64,000 nt of DNA from Nitrosospira multiformis (GCF_900103165.1 NZ_FNKY01000001.1:2418001-2482000), one strand, 5' to 3'. Counted from the first letter of the stretch, positions 48,023 to 58,098 are shown. Numbers and translations are program-made. The notes: generated by a model not told the origin, from the sequence alone.

Positions 48023-50194
48023 ATGAACCAGGAAAAAATAGAAATTATCGACTTATGCTCCATCCATCGCGATATTGCCCGCTCCTACCTGGATGAGTTT
48101 ATTCAAATCTATGAATCTGTTTTTCCAGATTCCATTGAGCGCGAGAATTCAGAACAGTGGCGGCAATCATTTTCAGAATTTTCACCCTCGGTTACCCAGA
48201 TCAATATCGCAATTGCCCTCAATCAAGAACCGAATCAGGAAACACGTGTAATAGGCGGATTTGTATTTAAGCACTACCGGAAGAGTGGCTGGGGATTGTG
48301 GACTCATCTTGCCGTGAAGCCCTCTCATCAAGGAAAGAGCATCGACACACGTTTAATCAAATATGTGGCTGATTCGTTGGAAATACTCCTCTTTGCTGAA
48401 ACAAGAGATCCGGAAAAATATCCCGATATAGATGAAAGAAGAAAAGCCGAGGAACAAATCGCTCGTTTTACGGGATTGGGTGCCAGGAAAATTGACATCC
48501 CCTGCCTGCCGGAGTTGAAAGAAAAACAGGGCTATCATTCTTTGCTGCTGTGTTTTCCGAAAAAGCCAGATCTGGAATTTATTGATAAAGAATATATTGC
48601 ACCATTTTTGCTTGAATTCAATGAAGCCATTAGCGCCGGTGAGCCCGAGCCAAATGCCGATATCATCAAAATAACACAGGATTTGCCCAAGGAAGTTAAG
48701 CTGAAGAAATTAGCAGCAAGAGAAATACCGGTGCTGACTTTAAAAGGCGAATCCATTTTAAAAGCCGCATCGGTTTGTCTCCATTTTGTCGAGAGAAAGG
48801 CAAAATGTAGTGATTCGGAGCCTGACAGGGTCTTCGGATCAATGGAATTGGATTTATTGAATTACCAGTTTCAGGTGAACCCGCCGCTGATCAGTAGACA
48901 TATACTCGGAGAAGGGAATCCCGTTAAGATAATATTTCCGCCATCATTCCAATATACCTCTGAAGGGCGAGCTGAAGCGCTTATTTGCGATCAAAGAGAA
49001 AAAATCGTCGATGGCATGCTTAGCATGACTGAGTTTAAGCATAGCAAGATAAGAATATGGCATTTGACACTATCAGCTCAACATTCTCCGCTCAACGAAT
49101 TCGAAATCATCAAACTTATCAGTCTCTACGATGGGCGATCCGAAAACACGGGTCCATACGTGGAACTCTCCGAAAAAGATGCTGCTTCTGAAAAAAAGAA
49201 GCTTGCTAATGAGATAAGGTTTATCCACGGCAACGAGGAACTTTCGATAATTGGATTGATTAGCAAGTTGGTGGCTAATTCCCCTAATTGTGGAGGCCCC
49301 TCATCCCAACATGAAAAGCTCGAACTTAAAAGTGGAACGATTCAGCTTCTGCTAAAAAATGAAGAGACAAAAACATTGTTATGGAATGCTATCAGGGCGC
49401 GGTCAAAAACTGAAGAAAGCGTCAAAAATGAGCAAGGTTCCGGGAATAATCCTCATGAGGCAACTCGCGCTGTAATGGCCGAAAATGGCCTTCCAGCAAA
49501 AATCCTTCAGGCATTGTCGGGAATAACCATCGGAATTTTTGATTTTGGCGAAACAGATTTTGAAGAAATCGTGGATACATTTGAACCATCGTTCGAAGAT
49601 GGCAGCGTATTTATAAAATTCAATCGATGCACGCTTTTATCCATAGCACAGGATGATCGTGCCTTTGAAACCTGCAGGAAAACGATTGGTATCAGCCCCT
49701 ATCTGATTATTCCTCACGCGGTTCTCATCCATAATGAAGAATTGGTACTGATGGCGGAGGAAGCAATACGATCAATGCAAAAAAAGGAGTCTTCTATTCG
49801 GCCAGTCCTTAGTCTGGGCAAACTGGAGACGGCATATAACGCCGCCGCCGAATATTTGCATAGCTGGTATTTACCGATAATTTTTAATTATCCAACCGAA
49901 ACTATATTATTCAAGCAGGGTAAAAAGAAACGCGGTTCCACTCAGAAACACAAGATAGTTCAATCACAATTAGTGGAACTTCAAAAACAGATTGAAGAAA
50001 CCTGGCTGTTACGTCGCGGGATTGTGGGCGGGTTTATTGCGAGCCTGGTGGCGTTTATTTCAGCAACACAAGGTACTCAAACCATACTTACCATGCTGGG
50101 TATACACGATACAGGCATTCAGCATGTGTTCGGATTCTTTTTCTTTGCTCTGGTACTGGTGTTGTCGCTGATAGGGCTAAGATTCAAGAAATAA
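48023..50194 (+). CDS. GNAT acetyltransferase-membrane fusion protein of unknown function
   Basis: 723 residues in three parts. Residues 1 to about 175 form a GNAT domain with motif A LAVKPSHQGKSIDTRLI, preceded by RVIGGFVFKHYRKSGWGLWTHLAV. Residues 176 to about 640 are a large soluble region without a known motif. The C-terminus has a coiled coil (KIVQSQLVELQKQIEETWLLRR) then two membrane helices (GIVGGFIASLVAFISATQG, VFGFFFFALVLVLSLIGL), loosely CorA-like. The DNA is markedly AT-richer than the neighbours, suggesting transfer. It could be an acylating membrane effector or sensor, but that is inference. No partner gene adjoins it. Confidence 0.75.
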   Translation: MNQEKIEIIDLCSIHRDIARSYLDEFIQIYESVFPDSIERENSEQWRQSFSEFSPSVTQINIAIALNQEPNQETRVIGGFVFKHYRKSGWGLWTHLAVKPSHQGKSIDTRLIKYVADSLEILLFAETRDPEKYPDIDERRKAEEQIARFTGLGARKIDIPCLPELKEKQGYHSLLLCFPKKPDLEFIDKEYIAPFLLEFNEAISAGEPEPNADIIKITQDLPKEVKLKKLAAREIPVLTLKGESILKAASVCLHFVERKAKCSDSEPDRVFGSMELDLLNYQFQVNPPLISRHILGEGNPVKIIFPPSFQYTSEGRAEALICDQREKIVDGMLSMTEFKHSKIRIWHLTLSAQHSPLNEFEIIKLISLYDGRSENTGPYVELSEKDAASEKKKLANEIRFIHGNEELSIIGLISKLVANSPNCGGPSSQHEKLELKSGTIQLLLKNEETKTLLWNAIRARSKTEESVKNEQGSGNNPHEATRAVMAENGLPAKILQALSGITIGIFDFGETDFEEIVDTFEPSFEDGSVFIKFNRCTLLSIAQDDRAFETCRKTIGISPYLIIPHAVLIHNEELVLMAEEAIRSMQKKESSIRPVLSLGKLETAYNAAAEYLHSWYLPIIFNYPTETILFKQGKKKRGSTQKHKIVQSQLVELQKQIEETWLLRRGIVGGFIASLVAFISATQGTQTILTMLGIHDTGIQHVFGFFFFALVLVLSLIGLRFKK

Positions 50195-50229
50195 CTAGAT
50201 TCCAAGTAGTGCTCTTTTAAAATTGGAGT

Positions 50230-51792
50230 TTACCGAAGTGTATCGATAATTGCCTCAGCGGCAGCACGGCCGGTTTCAGCAGCACCGTTCATATAGCCCT
50301 GAAATTCTGTACTGCAATGCTCGCCCGCAAATAACAGATTGCCAATCCGGTGTCCAATTTCGCCGTTAAATTGAGTCCATTGGCCCGGCCGAAAGCAGGA
50401 GTATGCACCCAGCGAAAAAGGCTCTGAAGGCCAGTGAATGCGAAGGCTGGTGTTTGAAAGATTTCCAGCGAATCCAGGAAATACCTGATCGAGAGCGCGG
50501 GATAATTCTTGAGTGCGTTCCTCGGTGGTGCCGGCACCTATCTCTATGCCGGGTTTGCCGCCAAGATAGCAAGTGTATGCGCCGATAGATCCTGCCTGCA
50601 ATCGACTCGCATCCCAACCCGTCTGAAATGCTTCGTCGGAATAGCATTCGCCGCTATACCCCTGCTCCCGCCAAATTCGCTTGTCGATGCCTATCACAAG
50701 TTTTGCATTGGTTCCATAACCGAGAGTACGAACCGCACTTCGCTTTATGGGCGGTAGCATGTCCCCCATCTCAACGTCTCGCAACAACGTAAAAGGCAGC
50801 GTCAGGACTACCCAATCCGGATCAGCAGAAATCGTTTTGCCCTGGGTAGTGAAGGTGAGACGAAACCCCTTGCCATTCGGCCGTACTGAAACTAACCGAT
50901 GCCCAAATTGAATGTCTTGCCCGATGCGTTGCGCGAGCTCATGTGTGATGCGATTATTGCCGCCTTGAATTTTGAAGCGCTGGTCACTTTCACCAAAAAT
51001 CTTGAATCCGTCTTTCACGGTTACATCAATCATGGACAAAAGATTGATACAAGAAAGCTCGCTCGCATCCAGGCCATACTCGGTTACATAGGCGACATTG
51101 ATCAAATCGAGAATCCAGCCGCTGGCGCCGATTCGATGAAGATATTCTGACAACGAAATGGCATCAAACTCCGCGTCGATGCTGCTATGCGCCCTGGCGG
51201 TAATATTCGAGGACAAGCGCGCCGCATCACTGGCAATTTTTATTGCAAGCGGTCTGAATTCGGCGATTACCTGCTCTTCGCTATAGCAGCGTTTATTGAA
51301 AAAGAACATTGTCTTCAGGTTACGTTCATTTTCCATTTCGGTATCGAGCAAAGGGAGTCCGAACGCTTTAGCCAGAGCGAGCATGTCAAGATGCGTTGAG
51401 TCGATAAATTCACCCCCCAGCTCCGTTATCAAGCCTGGAGCGATATCGCCGTGAGAGGTGCGTATTCGTCCGCCAATCCGTTGCGACGCTTCATATACAG
51501 TGGCCTGATATCCAGCCTGGCGCAATACATACGCTGCGTTAAGCCCGGCAATACCCGCTCCTACGATGGCGATGCGCGGGCTTTCTTTTTTTACGCTGGC
51601 CAGTATCGGTGTTGCGTAGGCGGCGGTCAATGCGGCAGCTGAGCGGAGGAAATTTCTTCGCGATCCCGAGTAATCCGCATTGGCCTGCAACTTATAGCCC
51701 CGATCAGAACTATTCAGGGCTTTTGAAACCAACCGGAATAATGGGCTTCGCCCCGGCCTGGAGGGAGGGTTTGGAAAATTTTGCGTTATCAC
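50230..51792 (-). CDS. Flavin monoamine oxidase family protein with Tat signal
   Basis: The 520-residue product has a twin-arginine motif SRRNFLRSAAALTAAYA near residue 44, placed unusually far from the GTG start, so a later TTG start is possible. The FAD motif IAIVGAGIAGLNAAYVL follows, with ASQRIGGRIRT and the C-terminal LLFAGEHCSTEFQGYMNGAAETGRAAA. It should oxidise an amine outside the inner membrane. It converges on the GNAT-membrane gene. Confidence 0.88.
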   Translation of the reverse strand: MITQNFPNPPSRPGRSPLFRLVSKALNSSDRGYKLQANADYSGSRRNFLRSAAALTAAYATPILASVKKESPRIAIVGAGIAGLNAAYVLRQAGYQATVYEASQRIGGRIRTSHGDIAPGLITELGGEFIDSTHLDMLALAKAFGLPLLDTEMENERNLKTMFFFNKRCYSEEQVIAEFRPLAIKIASDAARLSSNITARAHSSIDAEFDAISLSEYLHRIGASGWILDLINVAYVTEYGLDASELSCINLLSMIDVTVKDGFKIFGESDQRFKIQGGNNRITHELAQRIGQDIQFGHRLVSVRPNGKGFRLTFTTQGKTISADPDWVVLTLPFTLLRDVEMGDMLPPIKRSAVRTLGYGTNAKLVIGIDKRIWREQGYSGECYSDEAFQTGWDASRLQAGSIGAYTCYLGGKPGIEIGAGTTEERTQELSRALDQVFPGFAGNLSNTSLRIHWPSEPFSLGAYSCFRPGQWTQFNGEIGHRIGNLLFAGEHCSTEFQGYMNGAAETGRAAAEAIIDTLR

Positions 51793-51937
51793 TTTGATTC
51801 CTGGATCGTCTGGTCAATCAGTCAGCTGAGGCCCGCTGTACCCCGCATCAATTTGCCGGCGCAAATGGTAGCCGTGATAATCCGGTGAGTGGGCAGATCG
51901 GCATGCACGGCATCCCGCACAGCCATTACCACAAAAC

Positions 51938-52390
51938 TCATGTGCCAAATTCGGCGCCAAATTCCGCAGCAAGATCGCGGAGCAGGGAGCGGTATACCGT
52001 GTTCATATATTCCACTGCCTCAGGGATTCCCGACTGGGTTCCCGACTCCCACGAGCCGGACCATTCCACAAACGTCGTGTTGTCCGCCGTCAACGGCAGC
52101 AGATGCAGATTGCCGATGTACTCATGAATCTCCTGCGATGAAATGGGAGACGGCCCTTCATCCATGGAATACATCATCCGCTTCTCGATGGCGCTGTAGG
52201 CGATCAATGTATCCAGAAACAGTCCGTTCAACAGGCGCTTCGCACCCACGGTATAGCCATCGCTTTTCCCCACCTTCTCGCACGAAACAATCACGGATGG
52301 CGCCCAGGAAAATTCATGAAAGTCGCATATCCGCGACCACACCCGTTCTATCGGAGCGGGAACGATGATTGAATTGTAGACTTTGGGCAT
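51938..52390 (-). CDS. SRPBCC family protein
   Basis: The 150-residue protein has the START/Bet v1-like pattern of the SRPBCC fold: IIVPAPIERVWSRICDFHEFSWAPSV at the start and a long final helix (AVEYMNTVYRSLLRDLAAEF). Such proteins bind hydrophobic ligands; the substrate is unknown. It is close to a VOC gene on the same strand, 70 bases away, possibly an operon. Confidence 0.8.
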   Translation of the reverse strand: MPKVYNSIIVPAPIERVWSRICDFHEFSWAPSVIVSCEKVGKSDGYTVGAKRLLNGLFLDTLIAYSAIEKRMMYSMDEGPSPISSQEIHEYIGNLHLLPLTADNTTFVEWSGSWESGTQSGIPEAVEYMNTVYRSLLRDLAAEFGAEFGT

Positions 52391-52460
52391 GGGTTCTCAG
52401 GTAGGTAGAGAAAGCAGCTCGCAACAAGCTCACGTAGCAGGCAAAATCAAATTACTGGCA

Positions 52461-52808
52461 TCATGCCCGCTCCCCGAACTTCAGCAAGTTACCGTGGGTA
52501 TCAATGACATATAATTCCTTCATGCCCCAAGGTCGAACGACCGGCGGCCGTAACGCCAATCCCCTGGCGCTGAAATCCTGAAATAGCCTGTCCGTATCGG
52601 CGACGCGGACATAACAACTCGTATTCTCCGCTATGTGCCTGTCGGAGCAAAGCCAGAAATGAATCTCGGCACCGTCACGGCTTACGATGGCGTACTCGTC
52701 CATTCTCAGCGCTTCAATAAAACCCAGGCGTTTCGTATAAAAGGCGATCGTCTCGTCTATGTCAAGCGATGCAAGAACCGGAACCGTGGATTGGATAAGA
52801 TGAGTCAT
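52461..52808 (-). CDS. VOC family protein (glyoxalase/bleomycin-resistance fold)
   Basis: 115 residues from ATG 52808. The VOC pattern is clear: VPVLASLDIDETIAFYTKRLGF, VSRDGAEIHFWLCSD, CYVRVADTDRLFQDFSARG, YVIDTHGNLLKFGE. The longer frame start at 52856 adds a hydrophobic stretch of low value. Likely a small-molecule binding protein or detoxifying enzyme. Confidence 0.85.
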   Translation of the reverse strand: MTHLIQSTVPVLASLDIDETIAFYTKRLGFIEALRMDEYAIVSRDGAEIHFWLCSDRHIAENTSCYVRVADTDRLFQDFSARGLALRPPVVRPWGMKELYVIDTHGNLLKFGERA

Positions 52809-53116
52809 AATTACATCTGTCGTGTGAAATAACAGCATCCAAGCCTGGCTCTCCAACCAGAGAGAAGATTAAGCGTTTTATTCACGTTCATTCTACATTT
52901 CCTACCTGTAATAACCTGCATTTCAAGCTGCCCCGATCAGTATTCGACGACTTTTTCGACCGAGAATAACTGCATCTATCTACCCCGCAAACCAGAGATA
53001 ACTGCAAATGAACCTGCACTTATCCGCTCCGACTTGTACACACATTCCCGCACAGTTGGTGTACTCCCCTACTGGTTAACAAATGAATGTATCGAGACAG
53101 TTCCTAAGTTCGTCCG
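52809..53116. other. Intergenic region between VOC and hydrolase genes
   Basis: About 300 bases with no gene. It should contain the promoter of the VOC/SRPBCC unit. I see no strong inverted repeat. Confidence 0.4.
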
Positions 53117-54517
53117 CTATTCGCTGATTCGCGATGCTGGCATACGCTGACCATCTAGATGCAGGACAAGACTTTCAGCGCGGCCCCCATCATCGACTTC
53201 GAAGGTAATTTGAGCGTCCACTCCCTTACTAAAGAAGTCCCGCTCTCCCTCCGGAAAAAACTCGACTTTTTCGTAGCCGGTTGCTTGCACGAAGAGATGA
53301 TCACCCTCCCGCGTTACAGTCAAGATGAAGTCCTCTTGCCAATGATAGCGGCCTACATAGCCATCGTATAAACATGGATCGATGGCCATTGCGATATGCT
53401 GCTTGGGCGGGGGAGAGAGAGGTATTTCTGGATTGAGCAGATGATATCCAACGTTTTCGACGCCAGCGGCGGATGTGTTTGAAAGAACTACGACACCCAC
53501 TTTCTCCTTCATCAGGAAGCCGATAAACGAGGTATATCCGCCGGTGACGCCATTGTGCCAGATCATTTCATCCTCGCCGCTTTTCATGATCCCCCAGCCA
53601 AGTCCCCATTCGCTGTGCATTCCGGTAGGCCGCCGTACTGCAAGTGTCGCATCAAGCGCGGGAGCAAGTGGTGTCTGCTTTATGCCAAGTGCCATCTCCA
53701 GGAAAGTCAGCAAGTCGTTCGCCGTTGAGCGCAAGCCTCCCGCGCCGGCAAATGTCGTCAGATCCCAGTTTGGAACAGCTTCCGATGCCAGGTTGTGGCC
53801 GGCGGCAAGCCTCGCCTTCATCTCAGGCGAAAGAATGATAGCGGTGCTCTTCATGCCCAGGGGCGTGAATATGCGATTTCGAACGAGAGTTTCGTAATCT
53901 GCTCCGGCGCGCCATGTGAGCGCTTGCGCGAGGAGCGCATATCCCAGATTGGAATATGCCCATTGCGCGCCGATATCGCGCGTCAGCTGATGGTTCGAAA
54001 GGAACTGATAAAGCTGCTCGATGGAATAATCAGCATAGATATTAACCGGGTCCGCCGCGGGGGAAAAATTATCGGGTATTCGCGGCAAGCCTGACGTATG
54101 TGTTGCCAGATCCGCTAATGTGATCTCCTTTCCGCCGCGTTGCGGTACCACCATCTCTTCAGGAAGATGTTTCGCAATGGGATCGGCAAGCTCGGCCTCA
54201 CTGCGCTGAGTCATGTCGGCGAGCAGCATGGCTGTGAAAATTTTGGTGACGGAGCCGATTTCAAAAACCGTATTCGCATCCACGAAACGAGGGCTGTCTT
54301 TACCGGAATGGCCGCGAGCGACGATACGGCGTCCTTCCGGCCCCACCAATCCGACAACGATGCCAACGCGTTGTTTACGGTTCTCGATCCGCTCCGAAAT
54401 AATGCGGCGAATTTCTGAATCTGCCGGAAAACGAAAGTCGGATGAAGATTGCACTGACGCAGTGACCGCCATTAAAAACACGCCTCCTGCAATCAAGCAC
54501 CTCATTTTCGCTTCCAT
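53117..54517 (-). CDS. Serine hydrolase of the class C beta-lactamase family
   Basis: The 466-residue protein has a signal peptide (LIAGGVFLMAVTASVQSS), the S89-V-T-K92 active-site motif, Y188-S-N190 and HNG near residue 320. The C-terminal 110 residues (YDGYVGRYHWQEDFILTVTREGDHLFVQATG) match a DUF3471-like tail. Members include peptidases, esterases and lactamases; no lactamase activity can be inferred from sequence. GGAGC precedes the ATG. Periplasmic. Confidence 0.9.
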   Translation of the reverse strand: MEAKMRCLIAGGVFLMAVTASVQSSSDFRFPADSEIRRIISERIENRKQRVGIVVGLVGPEGRRIVARGHSGKDSPRFVDANTVFEIGSVTKIFTAMLLADMTQRSEAELADPIAKHLPEEMVVPQRGGKEITLADLATHTSGLPRIPDNFSPAADPVNIYADYSIEQLYQFLSNHQLTRDIGAQWAYSNLGYALLAQALTWRAGADYETLVRNRIFTPLGMKSTAIILSPEMKARLAAGHNLASEAVPNWDLTTFAGAGGLRSTANDLLTFLEMALGIKQTPLAPALDATLAVRRPTGMHSEWGLGWGIMKSGEDEMIWHNGVTGGYTSFIGFLMKEKVGVVVLSNTSAAGVENVGYHLLNPEIPLSPPPKQHIAMAIDPCLYDGYVGRYHWQEDFILTVTREGDHLFVQATGYEKVEFFPEGERDFFSKGVDAQITFEVDDGGRAESLVLHLDGQRMPASRISE

Positions 54518-54605
54518 AAAAGCTCCATTTGTTGGACTCGATCTGCAACCTCGCGAAACGTGGGCGCAAGCCGCATTCCATCACTCCATAATCTCTTTCC
54601 AATAT

Positions 54606-54842
54606 TCAAATTCCAGCTAAACTATTGAGTTTATACAACGGGATACCGAGAAAAACAGTCAGGAACAACGGATTGATGATCACGATGTTGATGGATTGCA
54701 TGGCGGCAATACCGCTTTCCGGATGGAGCCGGGCGAGCACCTTCATCACGGAATTCGAAAAGACAAAGAAAAGTCCCGCCATCAGCCCGCAACCCAGCAC
54801 TGCCAGGAACGTCAACGGAAATAGCAGTTCATCAAGTGTCAT
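54606..54842 (-). pseudogene. Truncated DUF1772 membrane protein
   Basis: The 78-residue product begins like DUF1772 (anthrone oxygenase-like) proteins: FLAVLGCGLMAGLFFVFSNSVMKVLARLHPESGIAAMQSINIVIINPLF, including the first two membrane helices. The family usually has about 150-160 residues with four helices. The frame ends after LFLTVFLGIPLYKLNSLAGI, so the second half is missing. Confidence 0.65.
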
Positions 54843-55008
54843 GGACGTGCCCCGGATCGCCGGCGTATAAACAGGAATGCCTGACCGTCATTCAGTACGC
54901 CCCCTTCAGGCTATACTATCGATAATTACCGGACAAGCCAACCCTTGCAGCCTGATGCAGGCAGCAGACTCTCGACAATCAACCGGTTAATCATTCGGAG
55001 GAAACAGC

Positions 55009-55455
55009 ATGGACGAGAAAACGAAACCGCACCTGGTCGGTGTCAATCACATCGCGCTTGAGGTCGGGAATATAGACGAAGCGCTGGCCTTCTATGCCCG
55101 CATCTTCACGTTCGAATTGCGGGGCCGTGGCCGGGGCGCCGCCTTCATCGACATGGGCGATCAGTTCATCGCGCTGACTGAAGGGCGATCACAGGGTGCG
55201 GACGACGACAGGCATTTCGGCCTCGTCGTCGATGATCGTTCCCACGTGCGGGAACTCGCCGAAGCAGCGGGCGCGAAGATTCTCGAAGGCAATACCCTGG
55301 ACTTTCTGGACCCATGGGGCAACCGCATTCAAGTCGTCGAGTACCGCGATCTGCAATTCACGAAGACACCTGCCGTGCTGAAATTCATGGGCCTGGATCT
55401 GGACAAGAGTGAAGAGGCAAAAGCGGAGCTGCGTAAGAAAGGAATCGAGCCGTAA
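55009..55455 (+). CDS. VOC family protein
   Basis: The 148-residue protein has the VOC fold: GVNHIALEVGNIDEALAFYARIFTF, GAAFIDMGDQFIALTEG, HFGLVVDDRSHVRELAEAAGAK, DFLDPWGNRIQVVEYRD. H13 and E109-like residues could bind metal. GGAGG precedes the ATG. The substrate is unknown. Confidence 0.88.
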   Translation: MDEKTKPHLVGVNHIALEVGNIDEALAFYARIFTFELRGRGRGAAFIDMGDQFIALTEGRSQGADDDRHFGLVVDDRSHVRELAEAAGAKILEGNTLDFLDPWGNRIQVVEYRDLQFTKTPAVLKFMGLDLDKSEEAKAELRKKGIEP

Positions 55456-55722
55456 GGAGCCAAGGCACAGGTTCCGTAAGGTGCCGCGTGATTTGAGGTG
55501 GGTTTTCAAAGTGGCCCACGGGGAGGTGTGAGGCCCGCTTTTTTATTGCATGCCCAGCGTATCAAAAACCTGACTCTTGTGCGATACTACGCGCGCGCCA
55601 GGTTCAGGTCGTAAGAAAATCGGCGATTGCAATGAATACGTGCTTAATCGGTTTGACGTTGTCTGGTTTGATTTGGCTTGCTTTCTGTCCTCGTTCACCT
55701 GCGGCCTGCTCGTAAGGAATCC

Positions 55723-56916
55723 ATGAAAACATTCCCGCTCGCCTTCCTCCTCCCCCTCTTGTTGGGCATGACGGGGCCTGCTCATGCGCAGGAGTCGAAA
55801 TGGCAGATGATCAGCGAGGAGGCAATATCGCTTTACGGGAAGGGTCAGTATGACCGCGCGGTTGCGGCGATCAAGAAGTCGCTTGCCCTGGCGGAAAAAG
55901 CAGTGGGGCCCGACCATCCCAATACAGCAACCAGCCTGAACAACCTTGCGGAACTTTACCGCGACCATAGTCACTACGCTCAAGCCGAGCCGCTCTACAA
56001 GCGCGCACTGGTAATCCGGGAAAAATACTTTGGCCCCAACCATTTCCTCGTGGCGACAAGCCTGAATGGCCATGCGGAACTCTACCGCGCCCAGGGCCGT
56101 TACGCGGAGGCCGAGCCACTTTACAAGCGCGCCCTGGCGATCCGGGAGAAAACCCTCCGCCCTGACCATCCCGATGTGGCCCAGACGCTGAATAACCTTG
56201 CGGAGCTCTATTGCATACAAGGACAGTATGCCTCGGCCCAACCCCTCTACGAACGTTCATTGGCGATCCGGGAGAAAGCACTCGGCCCCGATCACCCCAC
56301 CATGGCAACGGGCCTGAACAATCTGGCGCTGATCTATCACACCCAGGGCCAATATGCGCAAGCCGGGCCGCTCTACGAACGCGCCTTGGGAATCTATGAG
56401 AAAACACTCGGCCCTGGGCACCCCAATGTGGGAACAAGCATGAACAACCTTGCGGTGATCTATCACACCCAGGGCAAATATGCGCAAGCCGAGCCGCTCT
56501 ACCGGCGCGCGCTGACGATACGGGAGAAAACACTCGGCCCTGACCATCCCGATGTAGCGAGGGACTTGAGCAGCCTTGCGGAACTCTATCGTATCCAAGG
56601 CCAGTATGCCCAAGCCGAGCCGTTCTATGAGCGTTCGCTGGCAATTTTAGAAAAGGCCCCCGGTCCCCACCGTCTTGACATGGCGACAAGCCTGAACAAC
56701 CTGGCGTTCATCTACCACACCCAGGGCCGGTACGCACAGGCCGAGCCGTTCTACCAGCGCGCGCTGGGAATTTTCGAGAGCACCCTCGGCCCTGACCATC
56801 CCAACGTGGAAAGGAGCCTGGACAACCTTGCAAAACTCTACCGTGCAACGGACCAGACCAGCGCAGCCGAGAAACTGGGCGTACGGCTGGCAAGCTTCCG
56901 GGCCACCCCGCGATAA
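55723..56916 (+). CDS. Exported tetratricopeptide protein with eight 42-residue repeats
   Basis: The 397-residue protein starts at ATG 55723 (AAGGAA upstream; the earlier TTG at 55678 is not used). A signal peptide (LAFLLPLLLGMTGPAHAQ) is followed by eight consecutive 42-residue kinesin-light-chain-type TPRs, residues 62-397, with the core LNNLAELY, QGQYAQAEPLY, RALAIREK. It is likely a periplasmic protein-binding scaffold. It ends exactly with the last repeat. Confidence 0.9.
   Translation: MKTFPLAFLLPLLLGMTGPAHAQESKWQMISEEAISLYGKGQYDRAVAAIKKSLALAEKAVGPDHPNTATSLNNLAELYRDHSHYAQAEPLYKRALVIREKYFGPNHFLVATSLNGHAELYRAQGRYAEAEPLYKRALAIREKTLRPDHPDVAQTLNNLAELYCIQGQYASAQPLYERSLAIREKALGPDHPTMATGLNNLALIYHTQGQYAQAGPLYERALGIYEKTLGPGHPNVGTSMNNLAVIYHTQGKYAQAEPLYRRALTIREKTLGPDHPDVARDLSSLAELYRIQGQYAQAEPFYERSLAILEKAPGPHRLDMATSLNNLAFIYHTQGRYAQAEPFYQRALGIFESTLGPDHPNVERSLDNLAKLYRATDQTSAAEKLGVRLASFRATPR
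55906..56913 (+). repeat. Eight in-frame 126-base TPR repeats
   Basis: The 1008 bases are exactly eight units of 126 bases. Neighbouring units share long identical stretches (for example CTATCACACCCAGGGC in units 4 and 5), indicating recent duplication or gene conversion, so copy number may vary between strains. Confidence 0.85.
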
Positions 56917-57036
56917 CTCCAGGCGGTAACAACTTCGGTTACTGGCGTTCCTGAGAAACCATCACAATCGCCGTTGCCCCCGTTTTACACTCGTGGCATC
57001 CATCCGCTTGATTCAAGGTTGTCAAATACAAAACTG

Positions 57037-58098
57037 ATGCACTTTTTTATCAGCCGTGCAGCTGCTCTGGCATGGCTACTGCTGATGATCACCGGTTGCG
57101 TACATACCGTGCCATTCAAGGATGCGGCGGGCCGCACCCTGCCCGGCAGCATCGCGAGCATGGAAACCGTGCCCATCGGCGGCATATTCCAAAGCATCTG
57201 GCTACGCGCCGTATCCCAATCCAGTCCGGCGCTGATCATCCTGCATGGAGGACCCGGCACCAGCGAATCGGCGCTCTTTCGCCACTACAATTCCGCCCTC
57301 GAACAACATTTCCTGGTTGTGTACTGGGAGCAGCGTGGAGCCGGACGCTCGTTCCATTCCGATATCCCGCCGGCATCCATGACCATTGCGCAGTTTGTGC
57401 ACGACCTCGACGAAGTCGTGGAATGGGTGAGGCGGCGTTTTGACAAGGACAAGGTCATACTGCTGGGTCACTCCTGGGGCACGGTACTGGGTGCGATCTA
57501 CGCTGCCCGATACCCGGAGAAAGTGTCGGCTTATGTGGGCGTTGCGCAGATTGCCGATGTACCGCAGACTCGCCAGCTCTCCTACGAGTTCGCTTTTTCG
57601 GAGGCAACGAAGCGAAACAACGCCAGTGCGGTCTCGGAATTGAAGGCCATCGGCCCACCCCCCTATGATTCAGTAGATGAGAAGTTGACCATCGGTAAAT
57701 GGGTCGAGCGATTCGGCGGCATGTTCCACGCTGACCTTTCCACAGGAAAGCTTATTTGGGCGGCCCTCAACACCGATGAGGCCAACCTGATCGACCTCGT
57801 CAAATTCGGACAGGGCAACCGCTTTTCCCTAATAGCGCTTGAGGATGAAATCTCACGCCTCAATCTGAGCGAGCGCTACCAATCCTTCGACGTGCCCGTA
57901 TTTTTTCTGCTTGGACGGCATGACCGGCATGTTCCGGCCATCCTGGCCGAACAATATTTCGGGACGATCAAGGCGCCGTACAAGCGCCTTGTCTGGTTCG
58001 AGCAATCGGCGCATAACCCGCCCTTTGAAGAACCGGCGAAATTCAACCAGGTATTGATTGAAGAAGTGCTGCCCCTATCAAAGCCAAATAAACATTAG
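57037..58098 (+). CDS. Alpha/beta hydrolase lipoprotein, proline iminopeptidase-like
   Basis: The 353-residue product starts at ATG 57037. It has a lipobox (LAWLLLMITGC, C21), the oxyanion motif HGGPG at 70-74, nucleophile S146 in GHSWG, and acid and base near GRHDRHVP and SAHNPPF. The pattern fits the peptidase S33 (prolyl iminopeptidase) group. It is probably anchored in the envelope. The ribosome site is poor and an earlier TTG (56974) is in frame. Confidence 0.88.
   Translation: MHFFISRAAALAWLLLMITGCVHTVPFKDAAGRTLPGSIASMETVPIGGIFQSIWLRAVSQSSPALIILHGGPGTSESALFRHYNSALEQHFLVVYWEQRGAGRSFHSDIPPASMTIAQFVHDLDEVVEWVRRRFDKDKVILLGHSWGTVLGAIYAARYPEKVSAYVGVAQIADVPQTRQLSYEFAFSEATKRNNASAVSELKAIGPPPYDSVDEKLTIGKWVERFGGMFHADLSTGKLIWAALNTDEANLIDLVKFGQGNRFSLIALEDEISRLNLSERYQSFDVPVFFLLGRHDRHVPAILAEQYFGTIKAPYKRLVWFEQSAHNPPFEEPAKFNQVLIEEVLPLSKPNKH

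Noticed and set aside
55906-56913. Regular repeats as a possible CRISPR array
   Set aside because: Units are contiguous, 126 bases and in frame; they encode TPRs.
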